Part shown: positions 26,689 to 36,742 of the stretch, piece by piece
Numbering within the stretch: position 1 is the stretch's first letter
Layout: every line of letters begins with the position of its first letter
NCBI RefSeq assembly: GCF_003925875.1
Contig: NZ_AP019309.1
Span: 2,170,001-2,234,000 of the forward strand
DNA: 64,000 nt
Direction of reading: 5' to 3'
Origin: Intestinibaculum porci
Lineage (GTDB): Bacteria > Bacillota_I > Bacilli_A > Erysipelotrichales > Coprobacillaceae
Notes under the pieces: generated by a model
Told to the model about the DNA's origin: nothing
Database searches by the model: none
The model's input: only the letters and a program-made list of their open reading frames with translations
Made by a program: the position numbers and the translations under genes

Positions 26689-29600
26689 TTATTCAGCTGC
26701 ATCGTAATCTTTAGCTAAAGCTTCAGCTCTTGCTCTACGACGTTTCGCATCAGCTTCACACTTAGCGAATAATGCTTCGGCATTTTCTGCATTAACCTTT
26801 AATAACTGAGAGAATCTGTTTTCTGACATTAAGAAGTCACGGAACTTCGTGAAGTCAGGGGCTTTAGAATCGATTGTTAATGGATTCTTGCCTTCTTCAG
26901 TCTTTCTAGGATCATATCTTAATAAGTTGAAGTAACCACATTCAACAGCACGTTTTTCCTGTAACTGTGAGTTAGCTAAACCACCTTTCTTGATATGATG
27001 TTCGTTACATGGTGAGTAAGCAACGATTAATGATGGACCATCATAAGATTCTGCTTCTTTCATGGCTTTGATTGCCTGCATTGGGTTTGCACCCATAGCG
27101 ATCTGAGCAACATAAACATGTCCATAAGCCATGGCAATCTGAGCTAAGTCTTTCTTAGCAACTTTCTTACCGCTGGCAGTGAACTTAGCGATAGAACCAG
27201 CCTGTGATGATTTAGAAGACTGTCCACCAGTATTTGAGTAAACTTCTGTATCAAGAACTAAGATATTTACGTTCTGATCGTTAGCTAAGACATGGTCAAC
27301 GCCTCCGTAACCGATATCGTAAGCCCAGCCATCGCCACCGACGATCCACTGAGATTTCGTTACTAAATCTTCTTTCATATCAAGTAATTCCTTGATACCT
27401 TCATTAGATGAAGCTTCGATTTTCGCAACTAATTCATCATAAAGTGCTTTTTCTTCAGTTCTATGACCTTTAGCTTCTTCATATTTTGTTAAAACTTCTG
27501 CTAATTCTGGTTCTACATCAGCTTTATTCGCTTCAATGATTTCTAAGATTCTCTTAGATTTGTAGTTTTCAGCTAATTTCATACCGAAACCAAACTCAGC
27601 GTTGTCTTCGAATAATGAGTTAGCCCAAGCTGGACCATGACCATTATGATCAACAGTGAATGGTGTAGATGGACAAGAGCCTGAGTAGATTGATGAACAT
27701 CCAGTTGCATTGGCAATTCTCATATCAGAGCCAAATAACTGAGAAGCTAATCTGTAATAAGGTGTTTCACCACAGCCAGCGCAGGCACCAGAAGCTTCGA
27801 AGTAAGGTTTCATGAAGCCGACACCCTTAACTGTTGTCTGAGGATATTTGTCATCACGATATTCAACGTTTTCATACATCCAAGCTGCTAAATCGCCATG
27901 TTTCAGTTCATCGTGAACAGGAACCATTGATAAGGCTTTTTCACCTTTCTTGCCAGGACAAGCCTGTACACATAAAGTACAGCCGACGCAGTTATCTGGA
28001 GAAACCTGAATACGGAATGATAAACCATCAACATTTTTGCCCATTGGTTTTAAGACATCATTAGAGATATCTTCAGGTGCATTCTTGATATCTTCTTCTG
28101 TTAATAAGAATGGACGAATGGTTGCATGAGGACATACCATTGAACAGTTATTACACTGGATACAGTTATCTTTATTCCATTTAGGAACGGATACGGCAAT
28201 GGCACGTCTTTCTTTGATCGCCATACCATTCTTCATAGTACCATCTAATTTATCTAAGAAAGCACTTGTTGGTAAGTCGTTACCTTCAAGAGCATCGATT
28301 GGTGCAACGTAGTTATCGAAGTATTCATCACCAGTTGTTTTTCTGATGTTCTTAACTTCTAAGTCAGCCCATGCAGGATCTACAGGGACTTCAACAACCT
28401 GATCTTTACCAGCATCAATTGCTTTGTAGTTTGCTTCAACGATTGCATCACCTTTAGAGCCATAAGATTTCTTAGCCATTTCTTTCATCTTAGCGATGGC
28501 TTCATCTAATGGTAAGATGTTCTGATTTAAAGCGAAGAAAGCTGACTGTAAGATGGTGTTAGTATGACGACCCATATGGCATTCTTCAGCTAACTTAGTC
28601 GCATTGATGATATAGAATTTTGCATGTTTTTCTGCTAACTGTTTCTTAACACGATTTGGTAAGTAATTAGCGATTTCATCCTTGCTGAATTCTGTATTTA
28701 ATAAGAAACGTCCGCCATCTTTTAAGTTACGTAACATATCATATTTGAAGACGTAGTTATCTAATGAGCAAGAGATAAAGTCTGCGGCGTTAATATAGTA
28801 AGTTGAACGGATTGGTGTTGGACCAAAGCGTAAGTTAGAACGTGTTGCCCCGCCGGCTTTCTTACTATCATATGCGAAATAAGCCTGGCAGTATAAATCA
28901 GTGTTATCACCGATAATCTTGATTGATGACTTATTGGCAGAAACTGTACCATCAGAGCCTAAACCATAGAATAAGCACTGCGTAGCATCAGTTTTTACAT
29001 GGAAGTTTGGATCTTCTGTGAGTGATAAATGAGTAACATCATCAACGATCCCAATTGTAAATGGATGCTGAGGTTTGTCTTTTGCTAAATTATCATAGAC
29101 AGCCTTAACAGCTTTGGCAGTGGTATCTTTAGAACCCATACCATAACGGCCGCCAATAACTTCGATGTCAGTGTCTTTTAAGACTTCACATACATCTAAG
29201 TATAATGGTTCACCCGTTGCGCCCATTTCTTTTGTACGATCAAGAACGGCGATTTTCTTAACACTCTTTGGTAAGACTTTTAATAAGTACTTAGCAGAGA
29301 ATGGACGATATAAATGTACTTTAATTAAACCAAGTTTTTCACCCTGGGCATTTAATGTATCGATCACTTCTTCGACAGTCTGAGTAACAGAACCCATAGC
29401 GATGATGATACGATCAGCTTCAGGATCACCATAATAAGTGAATGGCGCATAATGACGACCAGTCTTTTCTGAGATCTTAGCCATGTAATCAGCAGCGATA
29501 TCAGCTACTTTTTCGTAATGCGCATTCTGTGCTTCACGAGTCTGGAAATAAACGTCATCGTTAGTGGCAGAACCACGTGTAACTGGATTTAAGTAAGGGT

Positions 29601-30225
29601 TTAAAGCTCTCTTCTTAAATGCTCTTAAAGCATCATAATCTAATAATTCTTTTAATGTGTCATAATCCATAACTTCTACTTTCTGGATTTCATGAGAAGT
29701 TCTGAAACCATCAAAGAAGTGCATTACTGGCACGGAAGCTTTAATAGCCACTAAGTGCGCAACGCCACCTAAGTCCATAACTTCCTGAACAGAATGAGAA
29801 CAGATCATAACGATCCCTGTCTGACGACAAGCATAAATATCCTGATGATCACCAAAGATGTTTAATGATGAAGTTGCTAATGCACGAGCAGCAACGTGGA
29901 ATACACCTGGTAATAATTCACCCTGAATTTTATAAAGGTTTGGAATCATCAGCAGCAAACCTTGTGATGCGGTAAATGTCGTTGCTAATGCGCCGGCCTG
30001 TAAAGCGCCGTGAACAGCCCCAGCTGCCCCTGCTTCAGACTGCATTTCAACGATGTTTACTGTTGATCCGAAGATATTCTTTTTTCCTTGAGATGCCCAT
30101 TCTTCAGCATGTTCGGCCATTGGTGAAGATGGGGTAATAGGATAGATACTTGCTACTTCTGAAAACGCATAAGCGACATGAGCGGCAGCAGTATTACCAT
30201 CCATAGATAAATATTGTTTTGACAT
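26689..30225 (-). CDS. nifJ: Pyruvate:ferredoxin (flavodoxin) oxidoreductase
   Basis: A 1178-residue single-chain PFOR, which oxidises pyruvate to acetyl-CoA and CO2 and reduces ferredoxin in anaerobes. Domains in order: pyrimidine-binding domain I with YPITPSSPM (residue 29 on), domain II, gamma domain with YRPFS, then two 4Fe-4S motifs (CIQCNNCSMVCP and CVGCTLCVQACP, about 690-770). The catalytic domain follows with ACAGCGETPY, a fourth cysteine later (ATGCSSIYSG), and the TPP site GDGWAYDIGYGG with NTGGQSSKSS. All cluster ligands are present. A GGAGG box precedes the ATG. Monocistronic; the 240 bases upstream hold its promoter and no gene. Confidence 0.97.
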   Translation of the reverse strand: MSKQYLSMDGNTAAAHVAYAFSEVASIYPITPSSPMAEHAEEWASQGKKNIFGSTVNIVEMQSEAGAAGAVHGALQAGALATTFTASQGLLLMIPNLYKIQGELLPGVFHVAARALATSSLNIFGDHQDIYACRQTGIVMICSHSVQEVMDLGGVAHLVAIKASVPVMHFFDGFRTSHEIQKVEVMDYDTLKELLDYDALRAFKKRALNPYLNPVTRGSATNDDVYFQTREAQNAHYEKVADIAADYMAKISEKTGRHYAPFTYYGDPEADRIIIAMGSVTQTVEEVIDTLNAQGEKLGLIKVHLYRPFSAKYLLKVLPKSVKKIAVLDRTKEMGATGEPLYLDVCEVLKDTDIEVIGGRYGMGSKDTTAKAVKAVYDNLAKDKPQHPFTIGIVDDVTHLSLTEDPNFHVKTDATQCLFYGLGSDGTVSANKSSIKIIGDNTDLYCQAYFAYDSKKAGGATRSNLRFGPTPIRSTYYINAADFISCSLDNYVFKYDMLRNLKDGGRFLLNTEFSKDEIANYLPNRVKKQLAEKHAKFYIINATKLAEECHMGRHTNTILQSAFFALNQNILPLDEAIAKMKEMAKKSYGSKGDAIVEANYKAIDAGKDQVVEVPVDPAWADLEVKNIRKTTGDEYFDNYVAPIDALEGNDLPTSAFLDKLDGTMKNGMAIKERRAIAVSVPKWNKDNCIQCNNCSMVCPHATIRPFLLTEEDIKNAPEDISNDVLKPMGKNVDGLSFRIQVSPDNCVGCTLCVQACPGKKGEKALSMVPVHDELKHGDLAAWMYENVEYRDDKYPQTTVKGVGFMKPYFEASGACAGCGETPYYRLASQLFGSDMRIANATGCSSIYSGSCPSTPFTVDHNGHGPAWANSLFEDNAEFGFGMKLAENYKSKRILEIIEANKADVEPELAEVLTKYEEAKGHRTEEKALYDELVAKIEASSNEGIKELLDMKEDLVTKSQWIVGGDGWAYDIGYGGVDHVLANDQNVNILVLDTEVYSNTGGQSSKSSQAGSIAKFTASGKKVAKKDLAQIAMAYGHVYVAQIAMGANPMQAIKAMKEAESYDGPSLIVAYSPCNEHHIKKGGLANSQLQEKRAVECGYFNLLRYDPRKTEEGKNPLTIDSKAPDFTKFRDFLMSENRFSQLLKVNAENAEALFAKCEADAKRRRARAEALAKDYDAAE

Positions 30226-30468
30226 ATCCTTAATAACCTCCTATGCATTATTATACAACCACTACAAATAAAATGCCATGCCTTTTTGTAGCGTTTTCAA
30301 TCGCACAGAATCAATTCAATTGTGCTCAATAAAAATAAAAACTATTTCTTAAAAATAGATCATTCTTATTTCTAATCCTATCATCGCACTTTTTTATATT
30401 TTGATTATTACTACTGTGTAATAGATATTTTATCATTTTGCCAAAAATTTTTTACTTCAAAAATATTC

Positions 30469-30729
30469 TTATAGCTTATAGATGAAATACGTTGTCAGCA
30501 ATAAACAGAGACTAACAAAAATATAGATCAGAATGCGATGTGTTAATTTGGTATCAACATTATGGCGAAAGCAAGAAGGATCACGAATAAATAGTATATA
30601 GTAGCCAAAAGCAAGACCTCCAATAAAAAACAAGATGATCCCCTGATGACTTAACATCATCAAAGCATAAGCACTCATAAACAAGAGCACAAACAGACAA
30701 ATAATAATGGTATCTTTTCTTCCCTTCAT
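30469..30729 (-). CDS. Small membrane protein, last gene of a LytTR operon
   Basis: An 86-residue protein with two or three hydrophobic segments (residues 8-26, 28-46 and 65-84) and short charged loops. It has an AAGGTGAG site and begins four bases after the sensor gene. No family is recognised. Its place after an AgrC-like sensor and LytTR regulator suggests a part in the same signalling or export process. Confidence 0.5.
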   Translation of the reverse strand: MKGRKDTIIICLFVLLFMSAYALMMLSHQGIILFFIGGLAFGYYILFIRDPSCFRHNVDTKLTHRILIYIFVSLCLLLTTYFIYKL

Positions 30730-30733
30730 AGTC

Positions 30734-31681
30734 TCACCTTCTTAAAATCAAAGTGTATATACAATAATCATGATCAAATTTCACCATGAGATCATCACCA
30801 TTTAGTGGAATATTCTTGCTTAATCGAAATCGAAAGCGAACACGAAGATACTGATTTCCTTCTTCCATCGATAAAGATAAACTATCCTGACAATGATCTA
30901 ATATTATCTCGTATACCTCGATAAAGCGCTGATAGTTTTGCTTATTTAGAGATATTTTTTCATCCATTATCACACTTAAAGACACATGATGATCTTGTGC
31001 CATTTGTTTAATCACACATATAAATGAATCTTGACCATATAAGAGTTCATCTATGTCTTTACTGACTTTTTTAAGTGAATCAAGAGAATTTGACTGTAAA
31101 CTGATTGCATAATTTAGATCATGGCGAATCCTTTTTAAATATTCTTGTTGACTCATCGCCTCAATGCTCTCCTCTTTCTTATTAAGATATATAATAATAG
31201 CCTTATAGCTAAAAATAGTTAACGTATAAATAATTGTTATAATGATCACACGATCTAATAAATCTAAGCGCATATTGCCGATAAGACTAAAAAGTACACT
31301 TAAGGTCAGCGTAATCAAGCCAAGAAAGAGACTTTCTCGCTGATCACATCTTTTTATAAAAGCAAAGATATTACGATAGACACCGACCATTAATAAGCAA
31401 AGGCCAATGATAAATACATAGGGTAAAGGAATCAGGTCGACTTCTACATAAAGCAAACTTAGCAAATTCACTAAGACAAAACGATCAAGTGTATAGCAGG
31501 CACTTACCATATAGCCGACATTCACACACATGACGACACTTAAAAACGTCGGCATCTCTAGTCGTAACATTACAATGTAGTAAAGACTGCTAGAAAATAG
31601 AAAGAGGAGACTTTTACGAAGATTATGAAAATAATAATAATTTGCCAGACAAATTACACAAAGCAAGCCAATGATCTTCAC
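30734..31681 (-). CDS. AgrC-like sensor protein with degenerate kinase domain
   Basis: A 315-residue protein. Five or six membrane segments fill residues 1-165. A short cytosolic part follows with an AgrC-type H-box, RIRHDLNYAISLQ, then a helical dimerisation stretch. The C-terminal ~100 residues should bind ATP, but the N-, G1- and G2-boxes (NxxxNA, DNG, GxGL) cannot be found. It may be a receptor that no longer phosphorylates, or one acting through another kinase. It starts at a GTG overlapping the stop of the regulator gene by four bases. Confidence 0.65.
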   Translation of the reverse strand: MKIIGLLCVICLANYYYFHNLRKSLLFLFSSSLYYIVMLRLEMPTFLSVVMCVNVGYMVSACYTLDRFVLVNLLSLLYVEVDLIPLPYVFIIGLCLLMVGVYRNIFAFIKRCDQRESLFLGLITLTLSVLFSLIGNMRLDLLDRVIIITIIYTLTIFSYKAIIIYLNKKEESIEAMSQQEYLKRIRHDLNYAISLQSNSLDSLKKVSKDIDELLYGQDSFICVIKQMAQDHHVSLSVIMDEKISLNKQNYQRFIEVYEIILDHCQDSLSLSMEEGNQYLRVRFRFRLSKNIPLNGDDLMVKFDHDYCIYTLILRR

Positions 31682-32328
31682 AAGATCCCTTCTCTCATCG
31701 CTAAAATATAAGTTGTAACAGCCTTCTTTTTCGAACGTGACATATAAATCATATGATCATCAACCATGATAAGCGCTTCATTCTTAATATCTTTGACATG
31801 ATTGACATTAATAATCTCACTTTTATTAACGAGGACAAATGTATTATCGAGATCTTCTAAGATATGAGTTAAACTCATTCGTTTTTTATAGGTATGAACC
31901 TGAGTGGTAATATTAAGATAACTACCTTGTCTTTCGATATAATAGATCTGAACGAATGGCACCTTGATATTTTCTAATATCAAGGTCTTTTCTTCCCATC
32001 GTTCTTTAATCTTCCTAAAGATATAACGAATATCTTCTTCATGATCTTTTCTTGCAAAGTAATAAGGCATTGTTTTTAAAGCATCAAAGATCAACTCGGA
32101 ATGTGAACTGATAAAGACGATGAACGCTGTTGGATCAATTTTACGAAGATCATTCGCTAAGGCTATTCCATCAATATCACCCTCAATATCAATCAAATAC
32201 AGGTCAGCTTCTCTAGGTTCAAAGATTAAGGTACATCGACCAATCATCTCTTCAATCCATTTTTTCTCTTTAACGATAAACTGATCATCATCTTCAATAA
32301 TACAAATTGTTTTCATATTACTTTTCAT
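31678..32328 (-). CDS. LytTR-family response regulator
   Basis: About 217 residues. The receiver part opens with CIIEDDDQF, has LYLIDIEGDIDGIALAND with the phosphate-accepting Asp, and the Lys-type FARKDHEED region. The C-terminal LytTR domain (about 120-217) has YYIERQGSYLNI, RMSLTHILEDL and INVNHVKDI, typical DNA-binding strands. The start at 32328 overlaps the stop of the secreted protein gene in TAATG; a second ATG at 32316 is nearer the domain. Its targets would be paired direct repeats, which I could not identify with confidence. Confidence 0.8.
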   Translation of the reverse strand: MKSNMKTICIIEDDDQFIVKEKKWIEEMIGRCTLIFEPREADLYLIDIEGDIDGIALANDLRKIDPTAFIVFISSHSELIFDALKTMPYYFARKDHEEDIRYIFRKIKERWEEKTLILENIKVPFVQIYYIERQGSYLNITTQVHTYKKRMSLTHILEDLDNTFVLVNKSEIINVNHVKDIKNEALIMVDDHMIYMSRSKKKAVTTYILAMREGIL

Positions 32329-33005
32329 TAATATGGTTTTTGTCCACTCCACCATTTTCCTTTCTTTTGCGTAACTTTAGAAAAAGTTCTAGAACCATAT
32401 TTCAGTGTTGCTCGATAATTTTGATATCTAGAACATATTGTTTTAATTGTAGCCCCGGGTAATAATACAGGTTTATTGGTCCTATACCAATCATAAGAAT
32501 AAATGACATTGATTTTTGATCCCACTTTTAAAGCTGCTTTGCTTAGAACATCATTAATAATATAAGTAACAACATCTTGTCCAAAATAGAGCTGAAGATA
32601 TCCCATTAAACTTAGAATTGTAGAAATAACTTGAGCACTTGACTTGAATAGAGTAGACATATTAAAATTCAACCCTTTTGCCACTAATACAGGAGTCCAA
32701 TCACTTGCGGCTGCTCTCATGATTATCTTTTGTTTCTCTATTTTAATATCGGTCGGCTGATAAACTGAATAATTGACTTCTTCACCATCTACAGTTAACA
32801 CTCCTGTAGTACGATTAAAAACTGCGATTGACATTTCTCCTTTTACATTCTTAACAATAGTTTTATTCATATCACCATTTTGACTATAATCAATTTGATA
32901 TTGATCATTATTAACATTAATTTTTTCATTTGCATAAACAGTTTTGTACATTATACAGCATAATAAACTAAAGCAACATATAGACAACATTAATTTTTTT
33001 AACAT
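32328..33005 (-). CDS. Secreted protein of unknown function, head of LytTR operon
   Basis: A 225-residue protein starting at 33005, where GAGGAGG stands eight bases before the ATG. The N-terminal ~26 residues are a signal peptide (KKLMLSICCFSLLCCIMY, then VYANE). The mature part has a beta-rich start, a hydrophobic helix-like stretch (VISTILSLMGYLQLYF) and a basic, aromatic end (KKGKWWSGQKPY). I do not recognise the family. As first gene of an operon with a sensor and regulator it may be the sensed factor, a bacteriocin-like effector, or an accessory receptor. Confidence 0.6.
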   Translation of the reverse strand: MLKKLMLSICCFSLLCCIMYKTVYANEKINVNNDQYQIDYSQNGDMNKTIVKNVKGEMSIAVFNRTTGVLTVDGEEVNYSVYQPTDIKIEKQKIIMRAAASDWTPVLVAKGLNFNMSTLFKSSAQVISTILSLMGYLQLYFGQDVVTYIINDVLSKAALKVGSKINVIYSYDWYRTNKPVLLPGATIKTICSRYQNYRATLKYGSRTFSKVTQKKGKWWSGQKPY

Positions 33006-33191
33006 ATTCTTATCCTCCTCATATAACATGCAGACTAGTCATTCATATTACACAATCAATTATATCAAATACGATAGCTTATTTTAGCTTTTGCCTGTTA
33101 TCCGTCATTTTTGCTTTTCAACGGTATGTTCGTTTTCTCTTTTCAAGAATCCATGAGTTTGCTAGAATACAGGTGAAGAGAGGTACATGTA

Positions 33192-34439
33192 ATGAGTAGA
33201 AATTGTTTTATTGGTCAGTCGGGTGGACCAACCGTCGCGATTAATGCATCTTTAGCGGGTATTGTCGCACGCTGTAAAGAAGAAGGTTATGATCATATTT
33301 ATGGAATGATCAATGGCATTAAAGGTTTATTAGAAGATCATTATATTGATTTAGGAGAAATCTTTGATTCCTCAGATAAGATCACTCAGCTTAAAAACTC
33401 CCCAGCGATGTATCTGGGAAGCTGCCGTTTTAAGTTACCGAATATTATTTTAGCGCCAGGCACATATGAAAAGCTCTTTAAGAAATTTAATGCTATGGAT
33501 ATTACCGATGTCTTCTATATCGGTGGCAATGATTCGATGGATACCGTTGCGAAATTATCCACTTATGCCAAAGCGATCAATTCTCCAATTCGTTTTATCG
33601 GTATCCCGAAAACGATTGATAATGATTTAATGGGCACCGATCATACACCAGGTTTTGGTTCGGCTGCGAAATATGTAGCTAGCAGTATGTTAGAAGTTTT
33701 CTATGACAGTGCGATTTATAAATTAAACGCAGTCACAATTGTCGAAATCATGGGACGTAACGCCGGCTGGTTAACGGCCGCTAGTGCCTTAGCAAGAGAA
33801 AACGGCGCCACTGTGCCGGATCTCATTTATCTGCCAGAAGTGCCTTTTGACACAGATAAGTTTTTAGCGGATATTCATGAAAAGTTTAAAGAAAAATCTT
33901 CTATTATTATTGCGGTATCGGAAGGGATCCGTAATAAAGAAGGAAATTTCTTAGATCAGGATTCTAAATATACAAAGCGCGATGCCTTTGGTCATGTCCT
34001 CCACTCCGGAACTGGCAAAGTCTTAGAATCCATTGTTTATAAAGAATTCCATTGTAAAGTCCGTTCGATTGAATTAAACGTCTTACAGCGCTGTGCTATG
34101 CATATCGCCTCAAGCACGGATATTGAAGAATCCTTCCAGATTGGTGAATTCGCTGTTAAGCAGGCCATCAGTGGTGAAACCGGCGTAATGATCGTCGTGA
34201 AACGTTTAAGTGATACACCTTATCAGATTCAATGTGAAACACTAGATGTCACTAAAGTAGCCAACTTAGAGCACAAAATTCCAGTAGAATGGATCAATAA
34301 AGACCATAATGATATCACCCCTGCTCTGCATGATTATCTCTATCCACTCATTCAGGGTGAAGTGCATGTCAATTATGCGAATGGTATTCCTCAGTATATT
34401 GATATCAGTCATCTCCGTAATAAAATGATTAAAGAATAG
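33192..34439 (+). CDS. pfp: 6-phosphofructokinase, PPi-type
   Basis: A 415-residue phosphofructokinase. FIGQSGGPTVAINAS is the nucleotide or PPi loop. Instead of the ATP-enzyme GGDGS it has GGNDS, and PKTIDND instead of PGTIDND; both changes mark pyrophosphate-using enzymes (Asp and Lys exclude the ATP alpha-phosphate). ATP-using members with related motifs exist, so the donor is inferred. MGRNAGWLTA is the sugar phosphate site. The original stop was TAA. The IS66 element entered exactly here, so the stop is now TAG, made from the first base of the element, and the protein is unchanged. Confidence 0.9.
   Translation: MSRNCFIGQSGGPTVAINASLAGIVARCKEEGYDHIYGMINGIKGLLEDHYIDLGEIFDSSDKITQLKNSPAMYLGSCRFKLPNIILAPGTYEKLFKKFNAMDITDVFYIGGNDSMDTVAKLSTYAKAINSPIRFIGIPKTIDNDLMGTDHTPGFGSAAKYVASSMLEVFYDSAIYKLNAVTIVEIMGRNAGWLTAASALARENGATVPDLIYLPEVPFDTDKFLADIHEKFKEKSSIIIAVSEGIRNKEGNFLDQDSKYTKRDAFGHVLHSGTGKVLESIVYKEFHCKVRSIELNVLQRCAMHIASSTDIEESFQIGEFAVKQAISGETGVMIVVKRLSDTPYQIQCETLDVTKVANLEHKIPVEWINKDHNDITPALHDYLYPLIQGEVHVNYANGIPQYIDISHLRNKMIKE
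34431..34438. repeat. IS66 target duplication, left copy
   Basis: AAAGAATA, repeated exactly at 40821-40828. Eight bases is the standard IS66 duplication. Confidence 0.93.
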
Positions 34440-34678
34440 TAAGCGTATTATAAACACGTCATCTTTCCAGCCAACTCCTGGCCTTTGCTCATAGACATAC
34501 AACCAAACAAAGGATATAATACTCTAAGAAATACTTTGCGGCTGTTAGTCAGATAATCTGAGTAAACCGCTAAAGTTATTTCTACCTAGGATCGGTTATA
34601 AAGATTTAATCGAGGATATGCGATTCTCATTATGCTGTGGCTAGATAAATTGGTTAGCGGTACAATAAAACCAGGGAG

Positions 34679-35340
34679 TTATTCCTGGCTGTTATTAGAT
34701 ATCTTTATGTCGTCTGGCAATGACTTTGAATATGGCAGAAGACGTTCGATTGTCTCTTGCGTCATTTTGTGAATGGAAAGCTCAGATAGCGCATATGTAA
34801 TATATTTTTCAAAATCAAGATTGTTCATCTTTGCTGAAGTGAAGAGAGTGAACCAGTTCATCATGGTTTCAGCGCCTTCTACTGAATTTGCAAAGAGTAC
34901 GTTCTTGCGTGTCATGACAAACGGCTTTACGCCTTCACGTTCAATAAGATTATTGCTGATTGGGACTTCTGGATGACTGATATAATACAGCAGTTTTTTC
35001 CATTGCTTGACAATATAATTCATTGCAGCCGAAAACTTACCGGAAGGCAGAAATTTTTCTTGAATTTCCAGTATCTTAGCGTGAATTTCTTTTAAAATAG
35101 GTAATTCCAGTTCTTCACGCACTTTTAGTATTTCATCTGTCCCAGCGTTCTTTCCCTTCAGCTTACGTTCATAACCGAACACTTTGCCGATCATCTGCAG
35201 TAGACAAAGCTGATGGCCGAAAGCTGGATTATCTTTTAGAATTTCATGCCTGCGATCGTCACTCGTAGACTTATTATGAAATTCTTTATAGATATTAGTC
35301 TGGATCTTCATCGCATCCTCGATGTAGCGTCTGGCATGGG
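34679..35340 (-). pseudogene. IS66 TnpC, C-terminal part
   Basis: The C-terminal ~220 residues of the DDE transposase: HARRYIEDAMKIQ just after the break, then the catalytic Glu in NNLIEREGVKPF and FANSVEGAETMMNW. It joins to the other half at the HA codons: WAH on the right side and HARRY here. Without the first two catalytic Asp it is inactive alone. Confidence 0.88.
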
Positions 35341-35369
35341 CCTTATTCTAGATCTAGAATAAGGCCCAT
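35336..35369. repeat. Perfect 34-bp palindrome at left end of RIT element
   Basis: ATGGGCCTTATTCTAGA is followed at once by its exact complement, with no loop. It contains two TTATTCTAG half-sites in opposite directions, so it looks like a tyrosine-recombinase core site or a joined-ends scar. Confidence 0.75.
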
Positions 35370-35493
35370 TATTCATGCTCTTTTTTTATTCAAGGAAATT
35401 AAAAATATTAAGATATTATTGATATTTATTGAAGGTATCTCAGATAATAATTATACTGAGATTGAAGAGTATAAAATCTAAGGAGCTGATTAT

Positions 35494-36742
35494 ATGAAAC
35501 GATTCTGTTAAAGTTACTGTTACGATTTCTCTAATTGACGAATTTATTGATTTTCTCCAAATTAAAGGCTATAACAAATCATCAACACTTAACGAATATA
35601 GATGCGGTTTGATAAGGCTTTTCGATTTAAAACATAATGAATCCATCTACTACCATTTAGCTGACGCTGATAAGATAATTCAGCGATATATTTACAAACA
35701 TTCCAAGCCTCTCTCATATAAAGATATGCTGTATCTTAAACTCTATATGCGAAGATTTAATGAATTTCTCCAGGGTGAATATCACTTATATGAACCCAAG
35801 GATGATCCTATAGAAGCATTAAGCGCTTTGCATAGAATAATAATTAATGGCTATCAAAAGTACTGCCGTAAAAAAAATAATTCGGATTGGACGATTTCAA
35901 GTAAGCGAGCTGCTGCTATATTCTTTCTAAGGCTTATCGAAGAAAGCGGAATATTCGATATGTCATTTGATGCTCGTGATACCACAGCAGCACTTCTTCA
36001 TGTTAAAAATAATGATCAGTGGAATAATATCAGGCTGTTTCTTATTTATCTTCATGATGCAGGTTCAGTTTCTGAAGATTATGCCAATCTCATTCCATAT
36101 GCAAAAAATAAAGTACCTTATCCAACTGTTTATACTATCGAAGAAATCAAAAAGATTGAAGCTGTCATTGACCGCAATACACTTACCGGAAAGCGTGATT
36201 ATGCGATGATACTTTTAGACACCCGACTTGGCATGCGAGCCGGTGACATCGTTAATTTAAAAATAGCGGACTTTGACTTTAAACATAATAAGATATGTCT
36301 CAATCTTAATAAAGGTGGAAACTTACAGGAATTTGTTCTTCTACCAGTAATTAAGGACTCAATTAATGACTATCTCGAAGCATCTGGGAACAGTGGGGCT
36401 GAGTATATATTTGAATCTATTAATTCTCCAAAGAGAAAAGTTACTACCGGAATTTTACGTCATAGACTTGACTACTATTTTGTGAAGGCTGGAATTGATA
36501 TTAAAAACAAGAAACATGGACCTCATTCCATCAGATCATCAATGACTTCATCAATGGTAAATGATGGAGTTTCCTATGAGACTGTTCGTAAGATACTCGG
36601 TCACAAAGACCGTGATGCGGTAAAACACTATGCAGCCCTTGATATTGAAACTCTTAGAAAATGTGCAATCGAAGTTAAGAATCCAAGTGGCTCCTTTCTT
36701 GAATTCCTAGGTGGCGACGATAAAAATGAAAACATGCAGTGA
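35494..36742 (+). CDS. ritA: RIT tyrosine recombinase A, start possibly frameshifted
   Basis: The C-terminal catalytic domain is complete: Arg in DTRLGMRAGDIVNL, Lys candidate in NKGGNLQEF, HSIRSS, LGHKDRDAVKHYAALD with the nucleophile Tyr. The N-terminal SAM-like part begins upstream of any good start. AAGGAGCTGATTAT places the ATG at 35494, but that frame stops after five codons; the protein frame is one base over and open from 35498. So the start is either broken by a one-base indel or uses TTG at 35606. Product 377 residues or more. Confidence 0.75.
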
